From assembly GCF_018304965.1 (NCBI RefSeq), contig NZ_JAGQED010000031.1, positions 1 through 47,792 of the forward strand: a DNA stretch of 47,792 nucleotides, given 5' to 3'. Below, piece after piece: positions 9,041 to 17,933 of the stretch. The notes below the pieces were generated by a model, which saw only the letters and a list, made by a program, of their open reading frames with translations, was not told the origin of the DNA and searched no databases. The position numbers were made by a program, and so were the translations under genes. The DNA is from Collimonas antrihumi (GTDB taxonomy: Bacteria; Pseudomonadota; Gammaproteobacteria; Burkholderiales; Burkholderiaceae_D). The number at the start of each line of letters is the position of its first letter. Position 1 is the stretch's first letter.

Positions 9041-9969
9041 AGACCTGAATGTATGAACTTCATCACAATCGGAAAGAACAGCACAATGAAAGTGCATGGA
9101 AAAATAAAGACGATCAATGGAAACAACATCTTTACCGGCGCTTCCATGGCCAATTTTTCCGCCCGTAAAAAGCGTTCGGTACGACGCTGATCCGCCTGCG
9201 CACGCAGTACCGGCCCCAGATTCATGCCCATGCTCTCCGCTTGAATCACGGCAGTCGTAAAATTGGTGACGCTGGCTTCGTTCAGGCGATCGGCCATGTC
9301 ACGTAACGACATGGCGCGCCCTTTACCCGCGCGGATATCACGCAGGACACGCTGGAACTCTTCCCGCAAGACACCTTTCGGCCCCTTTGCCACTGCCTGG
9401 TTCATCGCACCTTGCATGTTGAGCCCGGCTTCGACGCACAGCGTAATGATGTCTAGATAAAACGGCAGTGTCTTGAGCAACTCGCGACGCCTGGCGCCCA
9501 GCAGGTCGCTCAGCCAGATCGCCGGGTAAGCCCAGCCGCACAAAGCGCCGCAGGCAGTTACCTGCAAATAGAGGCTGCTGCGAAAGCCTGTGTCATCCGC
9601 CGAAGCATGATCGAAAGAACCTAGCCCCCACCAAAATGCAATCGCCGCCAGCGCCGCTGCGAATATGCGGCTCGCCATGAATTGCGTCGGGCTGATAGTG
9701 AAATCCAGCCCGGCCTTGCGCAAACGCGTCAGCAATGCGGCATGCGCCTTGCCGGAGATAAGCGGGTTGATGTAATAACTGATTGCCTGAATCGGCCACC
9801 ATACCAGACGAAAGCCCAGCGGCGGCGGGTCCTTGTATTCACGATCTTCTTCCGGGACTGCAGCTACCGCGCGACTGATCAGCCACGCCACCAGCGCTAC
9901 CGAGAGGCCGATCGCCAATGCAAACAGCATGCTGATCAAGCCAAAATTTTTACTCACTGCGTCATTCAT
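9037..9969 (-). CDS. tadC: Tad pilus inner-membrane protein TadC
   Basis: The protein has about 310 residues and belongs to the type II secretion F / GspF-like family. The start MNDAVSKNF at 9969 follows an AGAGAG site; a longer frame to 10005 would run toward tadB. It has an N-terminal membrane segment, a second hydrophobic pair around the middle, the T2SF domain (LPFYLDIITLCVEAGLNMQGAMNQA ... ALREEF-type helices) and C-terminal membrane helices (APVKMLFPLIVFIFPCTFIV). With TadB it forms the inner-membrane platform on which the TadA ATPase acts to assemble Flp pilin. It lies 19 bp downstream of tadB and its stop overlaps the next start by ATGA. Confidence 0.9.
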   Translation of the reverse strand: MNDAVSKNFGLISMLFALAIGLSVALVAWLISRAVAAVPEEDREYKDPPPLGFRLVWWPIQAISYYINPLISGKAHAALLTRLRKAGLDFTISPTQFMASRIFAAALAAIAFWWGLGSFDHASADDTGFRSSLYLQVTACGALCGWAYPAIWLSDLLGARRRELLKTLPFYLDIITLCVEAGLNMQGAMNQAVAKGPKGVLREEFQRVLRDIRAGKGRAMSLRDMADRLNEASVTNFTTAVIQAESMGMNLGPVLRAQADQRRTERFLRAEKLAMEAPVKMLFPLIVFIFPCTFIVLFFPIVMKFIHSGL

Positions 9970-9988
9970 ATCGATGCTCTCTTGCCGA

Positions 9989-10849
9989 TCAGACGTCAAT
10001 CGCAATAATCTTGCGAATCACAAACACGCCCATGAACTCAAAAAAGGCAATCACGCCAAGCGTGGCCCATCCGGTGCGGCTGTGCCACAGCAAGCTCATG
10101 GCTTCCGGTTCCATCTTGTTAAGAATCGCCATCAGCACCATCGGCAACAATCCGACCACCCAGGCTTGCAGTTTTCCTTGTGCGGTAAGGGCGCCGATCT
10201 TGCCTTCCATTTGTAGACGGCTGCGAATGGTGTTTGCTGTGCGCTCCAGCGTCTCGGCCAGGCCGCCGCCGGTTTCATTGGCGATACGCATTGCCGACAC
10301 GACCAGCGTCGTGGTTTGGGTTGGCATACGGCGCGCCAGGTTGTTCAGGCTCTGTTCCAAAGTGACGCCCAGGCGCTGTTCGCGGATCATGAGTGAAAAC
10401 TCCTGCCCCAACGGCGCTTGCGCTTCAGTGACCAGTTGCTGGATCGCAGAAGTCAGGCCGACGCCGGCGCGCATGCCGCCGGATAGCATCATCAAGGCAT
10501 CAGGCAGTTGCTCTTCGAATTTGCGCAGGCGACGCTTGCGCATCCATGCATACAAGGTGCGCGGCAACAATGCCAGTGCAAAGAACACGGGGAGTGCGAT
10601 GACGGCGGTGCCTGTGATGATCCATACCAGTAAGCCGCCAAGCGCCATGACGGCGAGGTTGGCCACGAACAGTTTGGTCGGATCGATGAACAGAAAAAAT
10701 TCCTGCGCCTGGAACTTGGTGCGTTCGGTGAAATTAGCGCGGTAGCGATTCATCGTCACCGTTCCCATGTCGATGATGAACCAGCCCAGCAGTCCTGCCG
10801 ACAGGGCCACTACGACGGTAATGATGGTGAGCATGTTGCTGTTATTCAT
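9989..10849 (-). CDS. tadB: Tad pilus inner-membrane protein TadB
   Basis: The protein has 286 residues of the GspF-like T2SF family. It has an N-terminal transmembrane helix (MLTIITVVVALSAGLLGWFI), two central helices (LFVANLAVMALGGLLVWIITG and the following stretch), the cytoplasmic T2SF domain (FEEQLPDALMMLSGGMRAGVGLTSAI, MRIANETGGGLAETLERTANTIR) and C-terminal helices. TadB partners TadC as the platform of the Flp pilus machine. It starts 12 bp after the TadA stop, in the same operon. Length and domain order are normal for the family. Confidence 0.92.
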   Translation of the reverse strand: MNNSNMLTIITVVVALSAGLLGWFIIDMGTVTMNRYRANFTERTKFQAQEFFLFIDPTKLFVANLAVMALGGLLVWIITGTAVIALPVFFALALLPRTLYAWMRKRRLRKFEEQLPDALMMLSGGMRAGVGLTSAIQQLVTEAQAPLGQEFSLMIREQRLGVTLEQSLNNLARRMPTQTTTLVVSAMRIANETGGGLAETLERTANTIRSRLQMEGKIGALTAQGKLQAWVVGLLPMVLMAILNKMEPEAMSLLWHSRTGWATLGVIAFFEFMGVFVIRKIIAIDV

Positions 10850-10861
10850 GGCTCCGCCCTG

Positions 10862-12715
10862 TCAATTGGCTGTATGCATGGAATTGTGTTCGGCATGAGC
10901 ACCCTGCATTTCATCGAACGGTTTGAAGATGGCCATGTCAAGATCGCTGCCGGTAGCACGCAATTCCTCATAGAAGGTCGGCACCATGTCGCAGCCGCTG
11001 AAGTAGCCGGTTACCTTGTTGTGTGGCCCGGTATAACCTTTATTGACGAATTTGAATAACTCCTGAATCTGGATTTTTCCGCTTTCCATGCCGGTCAGTT
11101 CGGTAATGCTGGTGACCATCCGCGTGCCGCAGCCAAAACGGGTCTGCTGCACGACGATGTCGACTGCCGATGAAATCTGTTCGCGAATCGCCACCAGCGG
11201 CAAATCCATACCCGCCATCAAAACCATGGTTTCCAGACGAGCCAGGCCGTCGCGCGGCGTATTGGCATGAAGCGTCGTCAACGACCCTTCATGGCCGGTG
11301 TTCATCGCCTGCAACATGTCCATCGCTTCCGCGCCGCGACACTCGCCGACCACAATCCGGTCCGGACGCATCCGCAAGGTGTTCTTGACCAGTTCCCGGA
11401 TCAGCACTGCGCCCTTGCCTTCGACGTTGGCAGGACGCGATTCGAGACTGATCAAGTGTTCATGGTGCAATTTGAGCTCAGCCGCGTCCTCCACCGTGAT
11501 GACGCGTTCGCCGGCAGGAATAAAATTGGACAGGATATTGAGCAGAGTGGTTTTCCCGGAGCCGGTACCGCCGGAGACGATGATATTCTTGCGCGACAGA
11601 ACGCAGATTTCCAGAAAGCTCGCCATCGCCGGACTAAGCGCGCCAAATTGCACCAGGTCTTGCGCGCCCAGTTTGCGTCTGGAGAATTTACGAATGGTCA
11701 GGCAGGCGCCTTTGAGCGCCAGCGGGGGAATAATCGCATTGACCCGTGAACCGTCTTTCAAGCGCGCATCAACCATCGGCGACGATTCATCGATGCGCCG
11801 TCCCAATGGTGCGACGATGCGTTCAATCACCCCCATCACTGCACGGTCTCCGGTGAAGGTAAGCGCATGCTTTTGCAGGCGGCCCGCGCGTTCGACATAG
11901 ATTTCATCGAATCGGTTGACCATGATTTCGGTCACGCTATCGTCGGCCAGCAATTCTTCCAGCGGCCCCAGGCCGATTGCTTCGTCGAGCACTTGCTTGC
12001 ACAGCAGCTCGCGATCCAGCTCGGCCGGAATGTCCAGATCCACCTCACGCAGAATCTGGCGTATCAGCGCACTGGTTTCTTTGCGCAGATGCTCATCCGT
12101 CATGCTGTGCACGTCGTGGCGCCGCAAGTCCATCGTTTCCAGCAGCTTGGCATGAATGCGCTTGCGCCATTCAAACTCAAGCTCCTTGCGCTTCGGATCC
12201 GGTGCAATCACCAGCGCGAAACTGGCGCTCGCCGATGCTTGCGGCGGCTTTTGGTCGGCACCCCCAAAGACTTCTGCCTCCGCTTGTTCTTGCAAGATCT
12301 GACGTTGGACCCGCTCGGCAGTCAGCCGCGACGCCTTCAGTTCGTCGGTCGCCATCTGATTACGGATAGCCGCCGTGTCGGAACGCGATTTCGGGTGGGC
12401 TGCCTGCACCATGCCGGAATTTTCCCCAAGCTCCATTACGCGCAGCTTGAAAGGACCAATACCGATGACTTCGCCTTCCTTCAATGGCCCATACTGGCCG
12501 TCGATACGTGCACCGTTGACGCTGACGCCACCGAACGATCCCATGTCTTCGAGCAGGACACCCGAAGGGGTCTTGAGCAGTCGTGCGTGTTCTTTTGAGA
12601 CACGCCAGCTATCGAGGCGAACCTCATTCTGCGAGCCTTTGCCGATCACACATTCATCTGGCGCCTGCACCGATTTTTTATTGCCGTCGGAGTCGAGTAT
12701 TTCTATCTGGAGCAT
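10862..12715 (-). CDS. tadA: Tad pilus ATPase TadA/CpaF with N-terminal FHA domain
   Basis: The protein has 617 residues. Residues 1 to about 95 form an FHA phosphothreonine-binding fold (VIGKGSQNEVRLDSWRVSKEHARL, EDMGSFGGVSVNG). A charged linker follows, then the secretion ATPase: Walker A GGTGSGKT at residues 382-389, Walker B-type RPDRIVVGECRG at about 450-461 and a His-box (TGHEGSLTTLHANTPRDGL). It powers Flp pilus assembly from the cytoplasmic face. CpaF proteins are usually shorter; the fused FHA domain suggests control by a Thr-kinase or phosphoprotein. Such fusions are known in betaproteobacterial tad loci. No separate TadZ/CpaE is encoded in the window. Confidence 0.93.
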   Translation of the reverse strand: MLQIEILDSDGNKKSVQAPDECVIGKGSQNEVRLDSWRVSKEHARLLKTPSGVLLEDMGSFGGVSVNGARIDGQYGPLKEGEVIGIGPFKLRVMELGENSGMVQAAHPKSRSDTAAIRNQMATDELKASRLTAERVQRQILQEQAEAEVFGGADQKPPQASASASFALVIAPDPKRKELEFEWRKRIHAKLLETMDLRRHDVHSMTDEHLRKETSALIRQILREVDLDIPAELDRELLCKQVLDEAIGLGPLEELLADDSVTEIMVNRFDEIYVERAGRLQKHALTFTGDRAVMGVIERIVAPLGRRIDESSPMVDARLKDGSRVNAIIPPLALKGACLTIRKFSRRKLGAQDLVQFGALSPAMASFLEICVLSRKNIIVSGGTGSGKTTLLNILSNFIPAGERVITVEDAAELKLHHEHLISLESRPANVEGKGAVLIRELVKNTLRMRPDRIVVGECRGAEAMDMLQAMNTGHEGSLTTLHANTPRDGLARLETMVLMAGMDLPLVAIREQISSAVDIVVQQTRFGCGTRMVTSITELTGMESGKIQIQELFKFVNKGYTGPHNKVTGYFSGCDMVPTFYEELRATGSDLDMAIFKPFDEMQGAHAEHNSMHTAN

Positions 12716-12736
12716 GGTTTCACCTTACTTTTATCT

Positions 12737-15013
12737 CTACTGCGCCGCGATCGGCAACAGCCATTGCGTGGCGACCCAGCCGCGCTTGCCATCGATCTGT
12801 ACCGGTGACCAGTAGCCATTGGGAGCCTGCGGTAAACCTTCGACGATGCTACCGCTTGCCAATTGTTGAATCACCGGCGCATTGACATCGGCGCTAGTCC
12901 TCAGCGCCAGTTGGTTCAAGGTGACGCGATAACGCCTGGCTTCAGTCGCATCATTGTTCTTGGCGTTGGCCGTGAGCGTAGTGGCATTGGCCGGTTTCAG
13001 ATCAGGATTACTTGAGCCGATGATGCTGCCTTGCTGATCAGGCCGGGCAATCGTGCTGGCCGAATAAGAGCGAATTGCCGGTTGCAGCTTCGACGGTTCC
13101 ACCGATGCACTAGCGACCCAACCGTTGACGGCGCCGACGACGACATTGCGCCACTGAGGAAAATCGAGCGGCTGCGGATCGAGGCTGCCCATCTGCACGA
13201 TGGAGCCGCGCCCAAGTTGCAGCAACGTCCTGCTTTGCTGATCAGGCTCGGCATGCACGATCAAGCCGTCCTGCTTGACTTGCAACGAGCTGCCTCCGAC
13301 CTGCAGCGGGTTTTGCCCGGCCGGCACCAGTGCCGCACTGGCGGCAGCTCTGATGCTAGCCGCTTGAGCCGGAACGATTGGCGCAGGTTCTGCCGGCGCC
13401 ATCGCCGGTGCGGCGGATTCATCGCTACCGGTTTCTACGGCAGAAGGATGAACCGGGGCGAGCGAGGGTTGGTTAGTGCGCGCCGGATCGACACCCGGCT
13501 GCAGTGGATCCGTCAAATACGGTTTCTTGCCGAAATTGTCTTCCAGGCGCTGACTCGCACGCTGGACCCGGTCGACCAGTCCGGCCGAGCGGCTGTCGAC
13601 CACGGTGGGAGTAACGAAAACCACCAGTTCGGTCTCATCGTTCTGGAAACGCTTGGAACGGAACAGGGCGCCAAGGATAGGGATATCGCCGAGGAAAGGA
13701 ACCTTGTCGATATTATTGCTGGTCTTGCGTGAAATCAGGCCCGACAGCACCAGTGTTTCGCCGTTTCTGACATTGAATTCGGTATTGGTTTTGCGCGTGC
13801 TGATGGCAGGACCCGCAGTGGTCACGACGGAACCGTCAATGGCGCTGACTTCGCTTTCAATCTTGGCGCGAATCACGCCGTTACGGTCCACTCGCGGTTC
13901 GATGTCGAGCTTGATGCCGTATGGCTTGAACATGACGGTCAGGCCGTTGATGGAGGAGACCGAATACGGATACTCGCCGCCGACCAGAAAACTAGCTTTG
14001 GAGCCGTTACGCGCCGACAATTGCGGCTCCGACAGAACCGTTGCCTGGCCGTTTTGCGCCAACAGATTCAACTGGGCATTGAGACCCAGATTGACCGCGC
14101 TCAACACATTGAGTGCTGACGGCAGCACCACGCCGGTACCGGAGTTACCACCTGGAGCTGTGATCGGCACCGGATTATCCTGGCCTGTTTTTATGTTGAT
14201 CTGATAGGGACCATCGGTACCGCGCCGTGCCGGACTCCAGATGCCGCCGATGATCGCACCGCCGGTGGAGGTCCATTTCAATCCCAGCTCACGCAGTTCG
14301 GTTTTCGGAAACTCGACCACTTTCACATCCATCAGCACCATTTGTTCCCAGCCCAGCTGGTTGGTGAAGTTGACGATCTGCGGATAGCGCTTGGCCAGGT
14401 CGTCGATTTTCTTGATGTCGGCATCGGTCAGGTCGTCGCCCTCGACGATCACCTTGTCGCCGATAATTGAAGCCTTGGTGTTGGGGATGGTTGTCAGGAA
14501 GGCCGCGATCTCGCGCGCAAAGCGGCTGGTGTCGCCCGGCACGATATTGATCTTGACACGCTGGTAGCGGCCATCTTCATTCCAGATAAACAGCGACGAG
14601 GTGCCGGCCGCATTGGCAAACAGGATCACCTCCCGGTTGTCGAGCGCTGCCGCGCTCATGATCTGGCCGTTGCCGACGGCGATGCGGGCGACGCCCGGCG
14701 CCGGGAATACGCGCGACTCGCCTACAAACATTTCGATCTCGGGAATCTGCGCCTGGTCGTCCTGCTTTTTGATCGGGTTATAGGGTTGGCTCAGAGCAAC
14801 AGCTGAGCGTTTGAGGTTGGAGCGATACGTATCTGCGTAGCCATTCTTGGCCGGCAGGTTCACTCCTTTATCGGCGCCGCTTTCAGCGTTGGCAATGTTT
14901 GACGGAGCGCTCTGCGCGTTGGCTGTCATGTCGGCCCCGGCAAAAGCAAGCGCTAGAAAAAGCATCAGCGGCTTGACGGGGAAAAAGGGAGATTGGCTAT
15001 TGTTATTTATCAT
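12737..15013 (-). CDS. cpaC: Tad outer-membrane secretin CpaC/RcpA with two SH3-like C-terminal domains
   Basis: The protein has 758 residues, longer than the usual 450-550 for the family. It has a signal peptide (MLFLALAFAGADMTANAQS), a pilus-type N-terminal secretin domain (EIEMFVGESRVFPAPGVARIAVGN), a BON-like segment (KASIIGDKVIVEGDDL) and the secretin core (VLMDVKVVEFPKTELRELGL, LSEPQLSARNGSKASFLVGG, PFLGDIPILGALFRS). After a Pro/Ala-rich linker come two bacterial SH3-like repeats: about 575-640 (GLIVHAEPDQQSRTLLQLG ... GWVASASV) and about 690-758 (LALRTSADVNAPVIQQLASG ... GWVATQWLL). The secretin forms the outer-membrane pore for the pilus. The SH3 repeats may bind peptidoglycan or partners; this is inference. 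Confidence 0.9.
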   Translation of the reverse strand: MINNNSQSPFFPVKPLMLFLALAFAGADMTANAQSAPSNIANAESGADKGVNLPAKNGYADTYRSNLKRSAVALSQPYNPIKKQDDQAQIPEIEMFVGESRVFPAPGVARIAVGNGQIMSAAALDNREVILFANAAGTSSLFIWNEDGRYQRVKINIVPGDTSRFAREIAAFLTTIPNTKASIIGDKVIVEGDDLTDADIKKIDDLAKRYPQIVNFTNQLGWEQMVLMDVKVVEFPKTELRELGLKWTSTGGAIIGGIWSPARRGTDGPYQINIKTGQDNPVPITAPGGNSGTGVVLPSALNVLSAVNLGLNAQLNLLAQNGQATVLSEPQLSARNGSKASFLVGGEYPYSVSSINGLTVMFKPYGIKLDIEPRVDRNGVIRAKIESEVSAIDGSVVTTAGPAISTRKTNTEFNVRNGETLVLSGLISRKTSNNIDKVPFLGDIPILGALFRSKRFQNDETELVVFVTPTVVDSRSAGLVDRVQRASQRLEDNFGKKPYLTDPLQPGVDPARTNQPSLAPVHPSAVETGSDESAAPAMAPAEPAPIVPAQAASIRAAASAALVPAGQNPLQVGGSSLQVKQDGLIVHAEPDQQSRTLLQLGRGSIVQMGSLDPQPLDFPQWRNVVVGAVNGWVASASVEPSKLQPAIRSYSASTIARPDQQGSIIGSSNPDLKPANATTLTANAKNNDATEARRYRVTLNQLALRTSADVNAPVIQQLASGSIVEGLPQAPNGYWSPVQIDGKRGWVATQWLLPIAAQ

Positions 15014-15086
15014 TGGGGGTCAACTCGTTTTAACTCGCTACTCAGTTCAAATTGCATTCAATCGGCTGCTTTGCTGCGTGCTTGCC

Positions 15087-16094
15087 TTAACGCTGGCCAT
15101 TGCCGGCGTTGTTGATCGCGGCCATCGATGATTGCGCGGGATTTGGAATAACTGCTTGACCTGCCGTGGCCTGCGGGCCAGGCCGGATTTGAGCTGCAGC
15201 AGCGGGACGTGACATGCCGTCGAGCTGCCCGACAGGATTAGCCGCTGGAGTCTGATATTTGCTGAGCAACAGAGCTTCTTCCGGGATTTTGCTGTTGCCG
15301 CCACCGTAAATTACCGGTACCTGATTGTCCGACGGTTCGCGCGTGTTGCCGCCAGTGAGCCCGAGCAACGAAGCGACATCTGCATTGCTGTTGCCGATCG
15401 GCTGCTTGTCTTGCGGATTGCGCAGCAGCGCGGTAATTTTCCCGGCTTCACGCGCGACGATAATGTTTTGCGCCTGCTCGGGCGAAGTCTCGAGAGTGAC
15501 AGTTGAATATTCACGCCGTTCACCGCTCTTCGGATCATCGATCGAGCGTTGACCGGTAGCCATCACCGGAATGCTCTGCAACAGCGGGAATGTAATCTTT
15601 TTCCCCTTTTTGTCGATCGTCGCCATCAAGTCCACCATGTCGCCCGGCTCAAGCATTCCCGAGATCGAATTGATTTCATCGACCGCTACTGTCAATGCCC
15701 TGTGGCCGGGTGCAACCCGCGCCGAAAAAGTGGGGACTCTTTTGGTCTCCATCAGACCCCATATAATCATCTCGCCGGCATTGACGGGGTAAGCCAGAAC
15801 CTGGCCTTCGACGCGATCAAACGCATCCGGCAAAATGGCTTGCGAGTGCGAATACTGCAGCGGCACCGAGCGCACCGCGACATTTTCAGAAGACAGTCTT
15901 TCGCCTTTCTTCAACTCACGTTTGGCCACCACGACGTCGATAGTCTCGCCTTTGCTGCGCGCTTCGATCGCCTCCATCTGGTGCGACAGGAAACTGCGGG
16001 CGGCAAGCGCCGCCAACAGACCGATACTGAGAGCCACGCCGAGAATGATCCAGGTTTTGCCCGGTTTGAATTTTTTAGGTAGGGAAAGCTTCAT
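15087..16094 (-). CDS. cpaB: Tad pilus assembly protein CpaB/RcpC
   Basis: The protein has 335 residues. It has an N-terminal transmembrane helix (WIILGVALSIGLLAALAARSF), a SAF domain (IDVVVAKRELKKGERLSSENVAVRSVP ... VEGQVLAYPVNAGEMI) and the RcpC/CpaB domain (ALTVAVDEINSISGMLEPGDMVDLMATID, TVTLETSPEQAQNIIVAREAGKITALLRNP). The last 80 residues are Pro/Ala/Gln-rich and probably disordered. CpaB is a periplasmic component thought to work with the secretin. It precedes the secretin gene by 73 bp, the normal order in tad loci. Confidence 0.9.
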   Translation of the reverse strand: MKLSLPKKFKPGKTWIILGVALSIGLLAALAARSFLSHQMEAIEARSKGETIDVVVAKRELKKGERLSSENVAVRSVPLQYSHSQAILPDAFDRVEGQVLAYPVNAGEMIIWGLMETKRVPTFSARVAPGHRALTVAVDEINSISGMLEPGDMVDLMATIDKKGKKITFPLLQSIPVMATGQRSIDDPKSGERREYSTVTLETSPEQAQNIIVAREAGKITALLRNPQDKQPIGNSNADVASLLGLTGGNTREPSDNQVPVIYGGGNSKIPEEALLLSKYQTPAANPVGQLDGMSRPAAAAQIRPGPQATAGQAVIPNPAQSSMAAINNAGNGQR

Positions 16095-16108
16095 AAAGTC
16101 AGGTCAAA

Positions 16109-16315
16109 TTAGAGCGGAAGTGAAAGGGAATAGCTGTATTTGTGGTAGGCCACTTTGAAGGCATCAATCAGCTGCCAAAGCACGCTGTTCGAATCGATCA
16201 TGCCGACTCCCAATGCGAAAGCAAGTGCGGCGCAGACGACGGCATATTCAAGCGATGCCTGGCCCGCTTGCCTGTTCAGGCAAGCGCTACCGGTGTAGAT
16301 CTGCGGATTGTTCAT
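16109..16315 (-). CDS. Small Flp-like minor pilin
   Basis: The protein has 68 residues. It contains a prepilin-type site followed by a hydrophobic helix: QAGQASLEYAVVCAALAFALGVGM, with the Glu-Tyr pair at +4/+5 relative to Gly, as in Flp pilins. The short C-terminal part (LIDAFKVAYHKYSYSLSLPL) resembles the tail of Flp subunits. It overlaps the stop of the upstream secreted protein (ATGA) and lies 14 bp before cpaB. It could be a minor pilin or an initiator subunit alongside the main Flp at 20321. The helix contains Cys, which is unusual for the major pilin. Confidence 0.65.
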   Translation of the reverse strand: MNNPQIYTGSACLNRQAGQASLEYAVVCAALAFALGVGMIDSNSVLWQLIDAFKVAYHKYSYSLSLPL

Positions 16316-17103
16316 TTATAGTTCTCCATCTGCGTAACAATGCTGAGCACGATCGATGTGCTGCCGTTGCCGTCGCGTGCAATCGTGGCGACAGCTTCCT
16401 TTCCTTTTCCCTTGAACAGCAAGGTCCTGCCGTTTGTCAGCCGGGCGTGAATGCGGTTCAGCGTTCTGTCATCGGACGTCACCTCGCGGTCGAGTTCCTG
16501 GCCGTCTTTTTCCATGATGTCTTTAAGCGCATTCGCGTTCAATGTTTCGCTGTGGCCGTTGACGATCACCAGCTGCGTATTCAGCTTGCCGCCGTCCTGG
16601 GACGATACCTGGCTGATTATTTTCGACCCGGACGGCAAGCGATTGAGCCATCGCCCGTTGCTGTCCTGCGTTTTTTCCCGACTCTGGACCATGGCTTTCA
16701 CATCGGTCACTGCCGCCAGGCCTTTGCTGCCCTGCCCGGCCGCTTCGATTTGCACCGTCAGGTAGTAATGCCCTTCGGCCCGCCCCAGAATCTGCTTGTT
16801 GCCGAGTGTGTTTTCCACTAACGGCTTGCCCAAGCTCTGGCGAAACCAATCGAGCAATTCAGCCGGCTTTTTCTGCGATACGAAGCCCTGTATCCGCATT
16901 GGCAAACCGTTGGCCGTGAGCTGCTCGCCGATACCGAAAGCATCGGCCGATTTCGGCAGCGCGATACTGGGCCAGACATTCTGTGCCGACGCGTACCCCA
17001 GAAAAAACGTGCAGCCGACCCCTATCATCGCCAGACAAGTGGACACGCGGCGGCACATAGCCAAGGCCGCTTGGCTCCGTCGGCAAAAAGATGTCCGGAT
17101 CAC
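16312..17103 (-). CDS. Secreted protein of unknown function in the tad operon
   Basis: The protein has about 263 residues. GTG at 17103 overlaps the upstream stop as GTGA and follows a TGAGAG site; ATG at 17058 is an alternative start. Either start leaves a signal peptide (VSTCLAMIGVGCTFFLGYASAQN). The body shows no recognised domain. It includes LDWFRQSLGKPL and long beta-rich stretches (KQILGRAEGHYYLTVQIEAA, NTQLVIVNGHSETLN), which suggest a small alpha/beta periplasmic protein. Its place between a TadE-like pseudopilin and the mini-pilin indicates a role in pilus assembly. The function cannot be named. Confidence 0.6.
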   Translation of the reverse strand: MIRTSFCRRSQAALAMCRRVSTCLAMIGVGCTFFLGYASAQNVWPSIALPKSADAFGIGEQLTANGLPMRIQGFVSQKKPAELLDWFRQSLGKPLVENTLGNKQILGRAEGHYYLTVQIEAAGQGSKGLAAVTDVKAMVQSREKTQDSNGRWLNRLPSGSKIISQVSSQDGGKLNTQLVIVNGHSETLNANALKDIMEKDGQELDREVTSDDRTLNRIHARLTNGRTLLFKGKGKEAVATIARDGNGSTSIVLSIVTQMENYK

Positions 17104-17933
17104 CGGGATGCTCTCAGACGATCCGGCGGCACCACGTCTTGCCAAAAATCCAGCTTGCCCAGTTTGGGGCCTTTGGTGATGCCGCCAGGCAGTTCGATCA
17201 CCATCACTACCGGGTCGACGATGACCGACAACGGCGCCAATGCTTTCCCCGGAAAAATTTCAACGTTGCTCAGTTTGTCTTGCACGCTGCCTGGATCGCG
17301 TCCTGACCAGCCATCGATCAAGAGACTTGTGCTGCGGCTCATGCGCAGGTTGATTGCGTCAAATGGCTTGTAGAAGTTCAGGTCGCCTGGCAAGTTGACC
17401 AATGTCACCGAGACATTGGCGCTATAGATGCCGCGATCCTGGAGCGAGAGAGGCCTCTTCAGCAAAAACGGCTGGCCGTCGCTGGCTGACGTAAATCCTC
17501 CGCCGTGATCGCTGTTGTGGTCAGGGCCGAAGCTGACATTGACGTCGCTATCGAAATGCTTGATCAACGGCGCATCCTTCGGATCGCGCCAAAACAGGTT
17601 CTGATTGGCTTTGAAATCGCCGGCGACGTCATTGGTCTTGATGGCGGCATCCGGGTTGCTGAAGAAGCGGCGCCTTACTTCAGCCGCCAGTTGTGCAGCC
17701 GGCTTCCAGCTGCTGACGGCATCATTGCGCGTCATCGCTTCAAAGGCGACATAGCGGCTGGCCAGCTGCGTGCTGTGCGCGATGTCCTGATACTTGGCGA
17801 TCATCGGCACCAACAGGAACAGCGGCAACAGCGCCACCGAGATCACCAGGAATTCGGTCAGGGCCTGGCCTTTCGAATCGGCAAGACCGGACTTACGCAA
17901 AGCTGGGCTGGCTATGCGCGGCGCGAATTTCAC
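17100..17933 (-). CDS. TadE-like pseudopilin
   Basis: The protein has 277 residues. The N-terminus carries a TadE-type prepilin motif (KGQALTEFLVISVALLPLFLL VPMIAKYQDIAH): Gly at the cleavage site, Glu at +5 and a long hydrophobic helix. The remaining 230 residues are periplasmic and poorly conserved. TadE/TadF-type pseudopilins are processed by the Tad prepilin peptidase and are needed for pilus assembly. Its start overlaps the stop of the upstream gene (ATGA at 17930-17933) and its stop overlaps the next start, indicating translational coupling. Confidence 0.75.
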   Translation of the reverse strand: MKFAPRIASPALRKSGLADSKGQALTEFLVISVALLPLFLLVPMIAKYQDIAHSTQLASRYVAFEAMTRNDAVSSWKPAAQLAAEVRRRFFSNPDAAIKTNDVAGDFKANQNLFWRDPKDAPLIKHFDSDVNVSFGPDHNSDHGGGFTSASDGQPFLLKRPLSLQDRGIYSANVSVTLVNLPGDLNFYKPFDAINLRMSRSTSLLIDGWSGRDPGSVQDKLSNVEIFPGKALAPLSVIVDPVVMVIELPGGITKGPKLGKLDFWQDVVPPDRLRASR

